Made by a program: the position numbers and the translations under genes
Notes under the pieces: generated by a model
Seen by the model: the letters and a program-made list of their open reading frames with translations, nothing else
Databases searched by the model: none
Told to the model about the DNA's origin: nothing
Shown here: piece by piece, positions 1 through 7,563 of the stretch
How the letters are laid out: each line of letters begins with the position of its first letter
Position numbering within the stretch: position 1 is the stretch's first letter
Assembly (NCBI GenBank): GCA_040392005.1
Contig: JBEBWT010000024.1
Location: 1 to 28,381 of the forward strand
From: DASRQK01 sp040392005
GTDB lineage: Bacteria; Bacteroidota; Bacteroidia; Sphingobacteriales; Sphingobacteriaceae
DNA length: 28,381 nt
Reading direction: 5' to 3'

Positions 1-177
1 GTCTGTACCTATATTGGTGAGCGTTTCGGTATTTCAATTTTCAAGATCCGGCTTTTCTTTATCTATACGAGTTTTCTGGCAGTTGGTTTTCCGATTATAT
101 TTTATTTTCTGGCCGGGATTGTATTGGATATCCGGAATTATGTAAAACGTATGCGCACCCAGTTCTGGGATGCCTGA
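1..177 (+). CDS. PspC-domain small membrane protein, 3' end only
   Basis: The window opens inside this gene; frame 1 reads 58 residues to a TGA at 175-177. The visible part starts VCTYIGERFGISIFKIRLFF, which fits the conserved core of PspC domains (G-V-C-x-G-hydroxyl/acidic-x-F-G-I-x-x-x-x-x-R-L-x-F). A hydrophobic helix follows (about residues 18-44 of the visible part), then a short basic tail (YVKRMRTQFWDA). PspC-like proteins are small inner-membrane proteins linked to envelope stress; in Bacteroidota they are often stand-alone and around 60-75 residues, so only the first few residues are probably missing. The specific function here is inferred from family only. Confidence 0.7.
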   Translation, partial: VCTYIGERFGISIFKIRLFFIYTSFLAVGFPIIFYFLAGIVLDIRNYVKRMRTQFWDA

Positions 178-225
178 CGGCCTGACCACGGACGCTAAAT
201 TTTCAGTACTGCCTGCCTGATGACC

Positions 226-876
226 CTATACTCTCAGTATCTCCGCAATTTCCCCATGCCCTCTTTCCAGTGCCAGATCCGCCGCAGTTTGCCCATTATC
301 ATTTCGGATATCGATCAGTGCGCCATTTTCCAATAAGAGAATAATCATTTCAATATTGCCGTTTTGGGCGGCCAGATGCAGGGGGCTGATCCGGCTCGCC
401 TGCAATACATTGACTTCGGCATTGCCCTCGATCAGCAATTTGGCTATACTGAGAAGCCCGGTTCCGACCGCAGTATGCAAGGGAAAAACCAGATATCCGT
501 TCTGGGAAGGCAGATTGGGGTCGGCGTTTTTTGTCAATAAATAACGCACAATTTCATCGTGTCCAAAATGGGCGGCAATTCCCAGGGCGCTGAAACCATG
601 ATCGGAGATATGATTGGCCATTCCATTATCCTTCTCCACGATTTTCATCAGCTCGTCCGTCAAGCCTGCTGCCGCCGCCTCAAAAATCGAAATTGCATCC
701 AGGTGTTTGAGGAACAGCTTGACTAAATGTGGTTTATTATAATAACAGGCCAGCAAGAGCGGGGACATGTCATGGCTGGTCTTTTCGGTTGCGAGCCGGG
801 GATTGGAATGCAGTAAATCTTCGATTGCCGGACCATTGCCGGTTTCTATATATTCTTCCAGTAAATCTGTATTCAT
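226..876 (-). CDS. Ankyrin-repeat protein
   Basis: A 216-residue protein built almost wholly of ankyrin repeats. Repeats are visible around residues 38-60 (SPLLLACYYNKPHLVKLFL), 95-122 (SALGIAAHFGHDEIVRYLL), 130-158 (FPLHTAVGTGLLSIAKLLI), 164-192 (SPLHLAAQNGNIEMIILLL) and 197-216 (GQTAADLALERGHGEIAEIL). The segment at about 62-80 (ISIFEAAAAGLTDELMKIV) is a shortened repeat. There is no signal peptide and no membrane segment, so it is probably a cytoplasmic protein-binding scaffold. The ATG at 876 is the first in-frame start and directly precedes helical repeat-like sequence. It converges on the PspC gene and diverges from the GMC operon. The partner cannot be inferred. Confidence 0.85.
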   Translation of the reverse strand: MNTDLLEEYIETGNGPAIEDLLHSNPRLATEKTSHDMSPLLLACYYNKPHLVKLFLKHLDAISIFEAAAAGLTDELMKIVEKDNGMANHISDHGFSALGIAAHFGHDEIVRYLLTKNADPNLPSQNGYLVFPLHTAVGTGLLSIAKLLIEGNAEVNVLQASRISPLHLAAQNGNIEMIILLLENGALIDIRNDNGQTAADLALERGHGEIAEILRV

Positions 877-1007
877 CCTGGTTCTGATTTAGTACGAAAT
901 TAATGTAATTTATCTTCTTTCTCAATTTTTTTTGTACATTTATTCGACAAAACACGGATATTCGCAAAAACCCGGAGTTTGGGTCAAACATTGTTTATAC
1001 CTAATTT

Positions 1008-2747
1008 ATGAGCTTATTTCAAATAAAGGAAGATTCTACTGTGTACGATGCGATCGTGGTGGGTTCAGGTGCAGGTGGGGGGATGGCAGGCTACGAGTTG
1101 GCCAATGCAGGCCTAAAAGTGTTGATGCTGGAGGCCGGGCCGTTTTTTGACCCCGCCAAAGATGCGTTGCAACTCAGGTGGCCCTGGGAATCTCCCCGGA
1201 GAGGGGCAGGGACTACCCGTCCATTTGGTGATTTTGATGCAGCCTATGGTGGCTGGGAATTGGACGGAGAGCCCTACACAAAAAAAGCCGGGACCGAATT
1301 CGACTGGTTCAGGGCACGCATGCTTGGCGGCAGGACGAACCATTGGGGACGGATTTCGCTGCGTATGGGCCCGGATGATTTCAAACCCAAAGACGGCCTG
1401 ACGGATGAATGGCCGATCAGCTACGATGAGATCAAACCATATTATGACCGGGTGGACAGGATGATCGGGATCTACGGCACCGTGGAGAACTATCCCAATG
1501 AACCGGACGGTATTTTTCTGAAACCACCAAAACCTCGCCTGAATGAATTGTATATCATGAAAGGGGCCAAAAAATCGGGTGTCCCGGTTCTTCCCGGCCG
1601 GGGATCCGTTCTTACCGAAGCACTTCCCGGCAATACGGATAGAGGGGTTTGTTTTTACTGTGGACAATGCAATCGGGCCTGTAAGGTTTACGGGGATTTT
1701 TCATCCTCTTCCTGTCTGGTCATCCCTGCCATGAAAACCGGTAACCTTACGGTCGTGGACAACGCCATGGTGCGGGAGGTATTGACCAATGAAGAGGGCC
1801 TGGCGACTGGGGTTTCCTATGTAAATACCAAATCCCTTGAAGAGTTTTCCGTAAAGGGCAAGATCGTCATTCTGGGGGCGAGCGCATGCGAGAGTGCCCG
1901 TCTTATGCTGAATTCCAGATCAGCGGCCCACCCAGGGGGAGTCGGCAACAGTAGTGGTCTGGTCGGTAAGTACCTGCATGATTCCACCGGAGCCGGTCTC
2001 AGTGGCTTTCTGCCCCAGTTGCTGGATAGAAAACGTTACAACGAAGACGGTGTGGGGAGTGTCCACATATATTCACCCTGGTGGCAGGGTGACCGCAAAC
2101 TGGATTTCCCGAGAGGCTACCACATCGAATACGGAGGCGGTATGCATATGCCCGGTTTCGGTTCGATGAACGGAATCGAACAAACAAACAATCTTGTTCC
2201 ACGCACGGATGGCCTTCCGCAGGAAAGTGGTGGATACGGGGTTTCCCTCAAACGGGATTACAGGCGGTTTTATGGTTCCCGTGTCGGGATGGCCGGTCGG
2301 GGTACTGCCATTGCGCGAAAAGATAATTACTGTGAAATTGATCCAAGCAGGGTTGATAAATTTGGGATTCCGGTTTTGAGATTCCACTACAAATGGGCCA
2401 ATGAAGAAATACTCCAGGCAAAGCATATGCAGGAGACTTTTCAGGAAATCCTGCACAATATGGGAGCAATCCTCACTTCTACTATTCAGGGACCCGAAAC
2501 GTTGTACGGATTGGCGGCACCCGGAAGGATCATCCATGAAGGGGGGACCACCCGCATGGGCAATGATCCGCAGGCCTCCGTTCTCAATAAATGGGGACAG
2601 GCCCATGACTGCAAAAACCTGTTTGTGGTTGATGCGGGGCCTTTTGTACAACAGGGAGATAAGAACCTGACCTGGACCATACTGGCTTTGTCCATGCGGA
2701 CAGCGGGGTATATTCTGGAGCAGAAAAAACAGTTAAATATTGGTTGA
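1008..2747 (+). CDS. GMC-family FAD oxidoreductase (dehydrogenase large subunit)
   Basis: A 579-residue glucose-methanol-choline oxidoreductase. The N-terminal Rossmann motif VVGSGAGGGMAGYELANAG (about 17-35) followed by an acidic residue after the second strand (LEAG) binds FAD. GGRTNHWG (about 107-114) is the usual second flavin-contact segment. The C-terminal domain carries the active-site segment HEGGTTRMG (H510) and the later NLTWTILAL (N553), the conserved His/Asn pair region. A cysteine cluster CFYCGQCNRAC lies near residue 215. No signal peptide is visible. The next gene starts 3 bases after the stop and encodes the small subunit that normally travels with this subfamily, so the pair is probably a periplasmic alcohol/sugar dehydrogenase exported by Tat as a complex. 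The natural substrate is not evident; an inositol or sugar-derived alcohol is possible but unsupported here. Confidence 0.9.
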   Translation: MSLFQIKEDSTVYDAIVVGSGAGGGMAGYELANAGLKVLMLEAGPFFDPAKDALQLRWPWESPRRGAGTTRPFGDFDAAYGGWELDGEPYTKKAGTEFDWFRARMLGGRTNHWGRISLRMGPDDFKPKDGLTDEWPISYDEIKPYYDRVDRMIGIYGTVENYPNEPDGIFLKPPKPRLNELYIMKGAKKSGVPVLPGRGSVLTEALPGNTDRGVCFYCGQCNRACKVYGDFSSSSCLVIPAMKTGNLTVVDNAMVREVLTNEEGLATGVSYVNTKSLEEFSVKGKIVILGASACESARLMLNSRSAAHPGGVGNSSGLVGKYLHDSTGAGLSGFLPQLLDRKRYNEDGVGSVHIYSPWWQGDRKLDFPRGYHIEYGGGMHMPGFGSMNGIEQTNNLVPRTDGLPQESGGYGVSLKRDYRRFYGSRVGMAGRGTAIARKDNYCEIDPSRVDKFGIPVLRFHYKWANEEILQAKHMQETFQEILHNMGAILTSTIQGPETLYGLAAPGRIIHEGGTTRMGNDPQASVLNKWGQAHDCKNLFVVDAGPFVQQGDKNLTWTILALSMRTAGYILEQKKQLNIG

Positions 2748-2750
2748 TAT

Positions 2751-3374
2751 ATGAACAGGAGACAAACATTGAAAACATTGGGCCTGATCGCAGTAGGTTC
2801 TACGATCGTGTCCCAGGCCTGCGTATCGGAGGATAAGGGTGCGGATGTTGCTGCCAATGTCCCGAAACAACTGCCCGGTGTGCAGGATGTGGAGCATGAG
2901 CGGATAAAAAAACTCTATTCGGAGACTTTCTTCAGTGCGCACGAGCTGGCCACGGTCACGGTCCTGGCCGATATCATCATTCCTGAAGATGAAATTTCCC
3001 CGAGTGCCTCCGCAGTAGGAGTTCCGGATTTTATCGAATTTATTGTCAAGGATATTCCCAGCTACCAGATCCCCATGCGGGGCGGTCTCAAATGGTTGGA
3101 TGTGTTTGCGAACAAGCAATCCGGCAATGCTTTCAGGGAGCTGTCAAAAGAAGACCAGTTGAAGATCGTGGACCAGATTGCCTATCCTTCAAAAGCAAAG
3201 CCGGAAGTGGCCCAGGGTGTGACCTTTTTCAACCTGATGCGGAACCTTACTTCCTCGGGCTTTTACACGACAAAAGAAGGAATTGACGATATTGGTTATG
3301 TGGGCAACCGGCCCGGTGTGTGGGAGGGTGTCCCAGAGGATGTCCTCAGGGAACATGGCTTTTTGGAGAGCTGA
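2751..3374 (+). CDS. Gluconate 2-dehydrogenase subunit 3-family protein, Tat lipoprotein
   Basis: A 207-residue small subunit. The N-terminus MNRRQTLKTLGLIAVGSTI carries a twin-arginine motif (RRQTLK) and a hydrophobic stretch that ends in a lipobox-like SQAC, with Cys24 as the likely lipidated residue. The body holds the family pattern FFSAHELATVTVLADIIIP (about 60-80), followed by SASAVGVPDFIEFIV and later TFFNLMRNLTSSGFYT and a GYVGNRPGVWEG segment. In gluconate and related dehydrogenases this subunit guides Tat export of the flavin subunit, which lacks its own signal; here the flavin subunit is the gene immediately upstream (3-base spacing). The signal peptide and gene order both support this role. 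Confidence 0.88.
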   Translation: MNRRQTLKTLGLIAVGSTIVSQACVSEDKGADVAANVPKQLPGVQDVEHERIKKLYSETFFSAHELATVTVLADIIIPEDEISPSASAVGVPDFIEFIVKDIPSYQIPMRGGLKWLDVFANKQSGNAFRELSKEDQLKIVDQIAYPSKAKPEVAQGVTFFNLMRNLTSSGFYTTKEGIDDIGYVGNRPGVWEGVPEDVLREHGFLES

Positions 3375-3436
3375 TCCATCCGGTTACAATTCTTGTAGTC
3401 GGATCGCTACAAATATATTCAATTGTCAGGATTATA

Positions 3437-3467
3437 TTTTTTAATTACGAAAGTAGGATTACTTTTG
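3437..3467 (+). promoter_or_regulatory. Candidate Bacteroidota-type promoter in the gap after the GMC operon
   Basis: TACTTTTG at 3460-3467 fits the Bacteroidota -7 box TAnnTTTG. A T-run (3437-3442) lies 19 bases upstream where the -33 TTTG/TTG box is expected, but the G is missing. It points away from the GMC operon into a 70-base hairpin-rich stretch that ends in a good terminator, with no ORF. It could serve a small RNA. Confidence 0.35.
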
Positions 3468-3471
3468 TAAT

Positions 3472-3540
3472 GCCCTCCCAAAGGGCATGTTTTTCATAGG
3501 TAGATGTAGGGTCGAATAGCAATATTCGGCCCTTATTTTT
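3472..3540 (+). ncRNA. Candidate small RNA between the GMC operon and fmt
   Basis: This stretch sits just after a TACTTTTG -7 box and ends at an intrinsic terminator. It opens with a hairpin (TGCCCT at 3471-3476 with AGGGCA at 3482-3487) followed by TGTTTTTC, has a 20-base single-stranded part, and closes with the 10-bp terminator hairpin at 3509-3532. The predicted transcript is about 65-70 bases. The alternative reading is that both hairpins are simply tandem terminators for the GMC operon. No similarity to a named RNA family is recognised. Confidence 0.3.
3509..3540 (+). terminator. Intrinsic terminator downstream of the GMC operon
   Basis: GGGTCGAATA (3509-3518) pairs with TATTCGGCCC (3523-3532) in a 10-bp stem with one G-U pair and a GCAA loop, followed by TTATTTTT. 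The U-tract lies on the plus strand only, so it ends rightward transcription just before the 3' end of the convergent fmt gene. Confidence 0.75.
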
Positions 3541-4546
3541 AGAGTTGAAAACCCCTTAAAAAGTCCTGGATATCCATCTTTTTCTTTCCCTCGGCCTGCA
3601 GTTGGAGAATACTCAGGTATCCGTCTTTTGTTGCAAATTTCAGGAAGGTTTTGCCATCACTGAGCGGGGTGCCTGGTTCAGGAAGAGCTACGGCCCTCAC
3701 GGAATTTATAGCATCCGTAGAATTTGCGTCCCCGGCAGAATTTATGGCCTCCGTAGAATTTGCTACCCCCTCCGTGGGCTTTTCTATTTCTGATCTGAAA
3801 ATTTTGATGGTTTTTCCGTTCAATTCAGTGAATGCGGCAGGATAGGGGCTCAGGCCCCGGATCAGATTGTGGATCTCCGCTGTGCTTTTGTGCCAGTCGA
3901 TCCGGCAGTGCTCTTTGAAAATCTTTGGTGCATGTTTCAACCCGGCATCTTCATCGGGTACGATTTTAGATTGTGGCTGGGGAACCGCCTGGCCGCTTTC
4001 CAGCGCCTCCACTGTTTTGACCAGCAGGGCCGCTCCGATGTCCATCAGTTTGTCATGTAGTTCCCCGGCTGTTTCATCCGGAGCGACGGATACTTTTTCG
4101 GCGAACAGGATATGGCCGGTATCAATTTCGTGCTGGAGCAAAAAGGTAGTGACCCCGGTCTCTGTTTCGCCATTGATCAGGACATGGTTGATGGGAGCTG
4201 CTCCCCGGTATTGAGGCAGGAGCGAGGCATGCAGATTGACTGTGCCCCGGGGAGGCATATTCCAGACGATCTCGGGCAGCATGCGGAAGGCGACCACCAC
4301 TTGCAGATCGGCTTTCAGATCCCGAAGCTGTTCAATAAATACAGGATCTTTGAGCCGCTCCGGCTGTAATACCGGGATGCCCTGCTCCAGTGCATAGGTT
4401 TTGACCGCAGACTGGGTCAGTTTCTGCCCCCTTCCGGAGGGGCGGTCCGGTCCGGTGACCACGGCGACGACCTCTTTGCCCGACTCCACCAGCGCGGCCA
4501 GCGAAGCGACCGCAAACTCCGGAGTCCCCATAAATATAATACGCAT
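3539..4546 (-). CDS. fmt: Methionyl-tRNA formyltransferase
   Basis: It formylates Met-tRNAfMet using 10-formyl-tetrahydrofolate to make the initiator tRNA. The start chosen is the ATG at 4546, giving MRIIFMGTPEFAVASL, the family N-terminus; an upstream TTG extension is less likely. The catalytic core is visible: LNLHASLLPQYRGAAPI-type segment (here VNLHASLLPQYRGAAPI, about 110-126) with the Asn-His pair, HEIDTG (about 155-160), and the C-terminal domain LIRGLSPYPAAFTELNGK and ATKDGYLSILQLQAEGKKKM. The protein is 335 residues against about 310-320 usually. The excess is a low-complexity insert at about 258-282 (four degenerate 6-residue units ending ANS/INS), in a loop of the C-terminal OB-like domain between KIFRSEIE and PGTPLSDGKTFLKFATKDG. 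It is divergent from the permease gene. Confidence 0.95.
   Translation of the reverse strand: MRIIFMGTPEFAVASLAALVESGKEVVAVVTGPDRPSGRGQKLTQSAVKTYALEQGIPVLQPERLKDPVFIEQLRDLKADLQVVVAFRMLPEIVWNMPPRGTVNLHASLLPQYRGAAPINHVLINGETETGVTTFLLQHEIDTGHILFAEKVSVAPDETAGELHDKLMDIGAALLVKTVEALESGQAVPQPQSKIVPDEDAGLKHAPKIFKEHCRIDWHKSTAEIHNLIRGLSPYPAAFTELNGKTIKIFRSEIEKPTEGVANSTEAINSAGDANSTDAINSVRAVALPEPGTPLSDGKTFLKFATKDGYLSILQLQAEGKKKMDIQDFLRGFQL
3702..3773 (-). repeat. Four-unit 18-bp tandem repeat inside fmt
   Basis: On the plus strand four 18-base units all begin GAATTT: 3702-3719, 3720-3737, 3738-3755 and 3756-3773. Units 1 and 3 are nearly identical (3 differences visible), while 2 and 4 form a second type, giving a 36-base higher-order period. 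Read on the coding strand the units give EGVANS, TEAINS, AGDANS, TDAINS-like hexapeptides, in frame, in a surface loop of the C-terminal domain. Confidence 0.85.
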
Positions 4547-4560
4547 ACCAAGAAGTTTTT

Positions 4561-4568
4561 TATCTTTG
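4561..4568 (+). promoter_or_regulatory. Candidate -7 promoter box for the permease operon
   Basis: TATCTTTG matches the Bacteroidota -7 consensus TAnnTTTG and lies 26 bases before the TTG start at 4595. No clear TTTG is seen about 20 bases upstream, so only the -7 element is supported. Confidence 0.45.
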
Positions 4569-4594
4569 CGAAGGTACAAATTATATAACAAGGC

Positions 4595-5815
4595 TTGAAT
4601 TTTCCTTTTTATTTAGCGAAGCGGATTACCCTAAGCGGTCAGCGGACCTTCTCCGGACTGATCGTGCGGGTGGCGGTCATTACCGTGTCGGTGGGAGTGA
4701 CCGCTATGATCCTGGCAATAGCCATTCTCAACGGATTCAAAGAGGAAGTCAGCCGTAAACAGCGTGGATTCTTTGGCGATATCACCATCACGGACTCATA
4801 CTCCTATCAAGCTCTGGAACAGGAACCCATTCTGCTGGATGATATCCGGCTGGATCGGTTGGCTACGGTTTCCGGAGTCCGTGGGCTGAGGAAATTTGCC
4901 ACCAAGCCCGGTATCATTACGGTCAATGGAGAAGTGGAAGGGGTGGTGCTCAAAGGCCTCGCTCCGGACTATGATCAGGGTTTTTTGCAGGAAATACTGA
5001 CCCAGGGGGCGACCCTTGATTTTTCGGATTCCACCGCCGTGAACGGACAGATCCTGATCTCTCAATATACTGCACAAAGGCTGAATTTGCAGGTGGGGGA
5101 TGATTTTATGATGTACTTTGTGCAGGATCCCATCCGCAGGCGCAAATTTACCATCCGGGGTATTTTCAATACCAGTTCGGAGGAATTGGACAAAACCTAT
5201 GTGGTGGGAGCCCTCTCGCTGATCAGCCGGCTCAATGACTGGGATTCCAGGGAATTGGGAGGTATAGAAGTACAGATAGGTGATTTCGGACAGCTCGCCG
5301 GGATTACAGAGCAGCTCAATGAACAACTGCCAGTCAATCTGCTGGCCGTCCATCTGAAAGAGCGTTATCCCGAAATTTTCCAGTGGCTCGACCTGCTGGA
5401 TGCCAATCCCCAGATTATCCTGGCCCTGATGATGATCGTGGCCCTGATCAATATGATTTCTGCCATGCTGATTATTATATTGGAAAAAACCCAATTGATC
5501 GGTATGCTGAAAGCGTTTGGTGCCACCAACCGGAGTATCCGCGGAGTGTTTCTTTATCATGCGGCTTATCTGATGGGCCTGGGTCTGCTGATCGGAAATA
5601 CGCTGGCACTGGGACTTTATTTTTTCCAGAAAACCACCCGGTTTTTTACCCTGGATGAAAGTTCCTATTTTGTGTCCTATGTACCGGTGGATATCGGATG
5701 GGCCGAGGTGCTGGCACTGAATGCCGGCGTGATGGTCATTTCCGTGCTGGTCCTGTTGCTGCCGGCCTTTCTGATCAGCAGGATCGACCCGATCCGCTCC
5801 ATTCAATTCCGGTAG
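4595..5815 (+). CDS. LolC/LolE-type ABC transporter permease (FtsX-like family)
   Basis: A 406-residue inner-membrane permease of the FtsX/MacB-PCD type, the class that extracts lipoproteins or other substrates with an ABC ATPase. The N-terminus NFPFYLAKRI precedes a first membrane segment at about 22-48 (VAVITVSVGVTAMILAIAIL), then a large periplasmic domain (about 50-265), and three C-terminal membrane segments at about 273-296, 320-345 and 374-396. The start is TTG at 4595: the family-typical NFPFYLA-KR sequence begins there and no in-frame ATG lies nearby upstream. There is no ATPase gene next to it; in Bacteroidota this permease is often encoded apart from its ATPase. LolE-like function is inferred from family architecture. 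Confidence 0.85.
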   Translation: MNFPFYLAKRITLSGQRTFSGLIVRVAVITVSVGVTAMILAIAILNGFKEEVSRKQRGFFGDITITDSYSYQALEQEPILLDDIRLDRLATVSGVRGLRKFATKPGIITVNGEVEGVVLKGLAPDYDQGFLQEILTQGATLDFSDSTAVNGQILISQYTAQRLNLQVGDDFMMYFVQDPIRRRKFTIRGIFNTSSEELDKTYVVGALSLISRLNDWDSRELGGIEVQIGDFGQLAGITEQLNEQLPVNLLAVHLKERYPEIFQWLDLLDANPQIILALMMIVALINMISAMLIIILEKTQLIGMLKAFGATNRSIRGVFLYHAAYLMGLGLLIGNTLALGLYFFQKTTRFFTLDESSYFVSYVPVDIGWAEVLALNAGVMVISVLVLLLPAFLISRIDPIRSIQFR

Positions 5816-5865
5816 GCGTCCGTCGGATCCGGGCAATTCGGCACCGGTCTCCGTTCACTATTTTA

Positions 5866-5896
5866 TTGGCAATCCAAATCCTTTTGATTAAGTTTG
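5866..5896 (+). promoter_or_regulatory. Bacteroidota-type promoter for the HIT-dedA-ppa-CNNM genes
   Basis: TTG (5866-5868), 20-base spacer, TAAGTTTG (5889-5896). Both elements and the spacing fit the Bacteroidota primary-sigma consensus. The HIT start codon at 5919 follows 22 bases after the -7 box. Confidence 0.6.
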
Positions 5897-5918
5897 TGTC
5901 GGAACAAAGAAAAATTTG

Positions 5919-6326
5919 ATGTCCACGATCTTTTCTAAAATTATTTCCGGCGAAATCCCTGCTTACAAGGTGGCGGAAAGCAACGATTATCTGGCTTTCA
6001 TGGACGTGTTTCCCATTGCGCAGGGGCATGTACTGGTGATTCCCAAAAAGGAAACAGATTACATATTTGATATACAGGATGATGAATATATGGGTTTTTG
6101 GATCTTTGCAAAAATAGTCGCTCAGGGGATCCAGCAGGTATTTCCCTGCCGCAAGGTAGGGATTGCCGTGGTCGGGCTGGAGGTGGCCCACGCCCATATC
6201 CATCTGGTACCGATCAATGAGGTGAAAGACATGGATTTTTCCAAAGAAAAATTGAAACTGAAGCCGGAAGAATTGAAAGCTGCTGCCGAGAAAATCAAGA
6301 TTGCCATACGCGAAATAACCGCATAA
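5919..6326 (+). CDS. HIT-family (histidine triad) nucleotide-binding protein
   Basis: A 135-residue HINT-type protein. The start is the ATG at 5919 (MSTIFSKIISGEIPAYKV), matching the family N-terminus; the preceding in-frame TTG is not needed. FMDVFPIAQGHVLVIPK (about 28-44) is the typical central strand region, and the histidine triad HAHIHLVP lies at about 90-97 (pattern H-x-H-x-H). These enzymes hydrolyse purine nucleoside phosphoramidates such as AMP-lysine. An unusual point is the VVGLEVAHAHIH context, where many homologues have NxGxxAGQxVxHxHxH: here the G-Q segment before the triad is replaced by GLEV, as in the short Bacteroidota branch. It is followed 8 bases later by the dedA-like gene. 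Confidence 0.93.
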   Translation: MSTIFSKIISGEIPAYKVAESNDYLAFMDVFPIAQGHVLVIPKKETDYIFDIQDDEYMGFWIFAKIVAQGIQQVFPCRKVGIAVVGLEVAHAHIHLVPINEVKDMDFSKEKLKLKPEELKAAAEKIKIAIREITA

Positions 6327-6334
6327 AGCTACTG

Positions 6335-6976
6335 ATGCAAGAATATTGGGATGCTTTTTTACAATTGCTGGACGCTGAGATGCTGATTGAGACGGGTGGG
6401 TTTTACCTCATCATCTTGATCGTATTTGCAGAGACCGGGCTGTTTTTTGGTTTTTTCCTCCCCGGAGATTACTTACTTTTTCTTGCCGGTCTGTTCTGCT
6501 CCCTGGAAAAGATCGATGTGGATATTGTCACTTTATGCCTGGGTCTGCTGGCCGCAGGTATCACAGGGAATTTTACGGGTTATTGGTTTGGAAGGCGAAC
6601 GGGGCCTATGCTGTTCCAGCGAAAGGATAGCTGGCTCTTCAAGCGCAAATACGTCGTCATGGCCGAAGAATTTTTCCACAAGTACGGAGGTACTGCCCTG
6701 ATTATCGGGCGTTTTGTTCCGATTATTCGTACATTTGCACCAATATTTGCAGGGATCGTCCGCTTTGACTTTAGGCGCTTTATCCTGTATAATGTAGGAG
6801 GGGCCGTGATCTGGGTGTCCACGCTGACACTGTCCGGTTATTTTCTGGGCAAGCGTTTTCCCGAGATCATCCATTATGTAGAGTATATTATCGTGGGAAT
6901 GATTGTGATCACATTTACACCGATTGCGATCACCCTATTCCGCAAATGGCTGGCAGGAAGAAGACTTTTGAAATGA
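6335..6976 (+). CDS. DedA/SNARE-associated-family membrane protein
   Basis: A 213-residue integral membrane protein of the DedA family, which includes undecaprenyl-phosphate and phosphatidylethanolamine flippase candidates. An early hydrophobic helix (about 20-40) is followed by the conserved FFGFFLPGDYLLFLAG segment. GNFTGYWFGRRTGPMLF (about 76-92), the re-entrant-loop pattern GGTALIIGRFVPIIRTFAPIFAG (about 118-140; GRFxPxxRTxxPxxAG with the essential arginines) and two C-terminal helices are present. Length and motif order are normal for the family. Its partner genes are housekeeping and give no further clue; the specific lipid substrate is not determined. Confidence 0.93.
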   Translation: MQEYWDAFLQLLDAEMLIETGGFYLIILIVFAETGLFFGFFLPGDYLLFLAGLFCSLEKIDVDIVTLCLGLLAAGITGNFTGYWFGRRTGPMLFQRKDSWLFKRKYVVMAEEFFHKYGGTALIIGRFVPIIRTFAPIFAGIVRFDFRRFILYNVGGAVIWVSTLTLSGYFLGKRFPEIIHYVEYIIVGMIVITFTPIAITLFRKWLAGRRLLK

Positions 6977-7011
6977 TTAGGAGGGCGAATGCCCGTCAAA
7001 ATAAAGAAAAA

Positions 7012-7563
7012 ATGAATATAGCACATCCATGGCATCAGGTTTCTCCGGGCGACAACATCCCGTCCCATGTCAATGCCGTGATCGAGATTCCGAAAGGATC
7101 CAAAGCCAAATATGAATTAGACAAAGTCAGTGGGATGATCAAGCTGGACCGGGTCCTGTTTTCATCCGTAATGTATCCGGCCAATTATGGATTTATCCCC
7201 CAGACCTACTGCGACGATAAGGATCCGCTGGATATTCTGGTGATCTGCTCGGTAGATGTTTATCCCATGAGTATCATCGAGGCCAAAGTCATCGGCGTGA
7301 TGCACATGATAGACGGAGGGGAGCAGGATGACAAGATCATTGCGGTCGCAAAAAATGATATGTCGGTCAATTATATCAATGACCTGTCCGAACTGCCGCC
7401 CCACACCATGAAGGAGATTGTGCGGTTTTTCAAGGACTACAAATTGCTGGAAGGAAAAAATGTAACCATAGAACAACTCTATGGGCGCTCATTTGCTTAC
7501 AAGGCGATCGAAGATGCGGTTGCGTTGTATGAGCGTGAATCTGCGAACCTAATCAACGCTTAA
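7012..7563 (+). CDS. ppa: Inorganic pyrophosphatase (family I)
   Basis: It hydrolyses PPi to phosphate, driving biosynthetic reactions; a cytoplasmic Mg-dependent enzyme. The start chosen is ATG 7012, giving MNIAHPWHQVSPG, the usual N-terminus of Bacteroidota enzymes; this yields 183 residues, the normal length. An in-frame upstream start at 6946 would overlap dedA and add an unlikely basic leader. Active-site motifs: IEIPKGSKAKYELDK (substrate lysines), YPANYGFIPQT, and the metal-binding signature DDKDPLDILV (D-x-D-P-x-D). The stop overlaps the ATG of the next gene by one base (TAATG), indicating translational coupling. Confidence 0.96.
   Translation: MNIAHPWHQVSPGDNIPSHVNAVIEIPKGSKAKYELDKVSGMIKLDRVLFSSVMYPANYGFIPQTYCDDKDPLDILVICSVDVYPMSIIEAKVIGVMHMIDGGEQDDKIIAVAKNDMSVNYINDLSELPPHTMKEIVRFFKDYKLLEGKNVTIEQLYGRSFAYKAIEDAVALYERESANLINA

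Noticed and set aside
4796..5836. 346-residue antisense ORF over the permease gene
   Set aside because: It is a shadow of a well-supported gene, rich in His and Gln from reversed codons, with no motif.
6946..7011. N-terminal extension of inorganic pyrophosphatase
   Set aside because: It would overlap dedA by 31 bases, and the family N-terminus starts at 7012.
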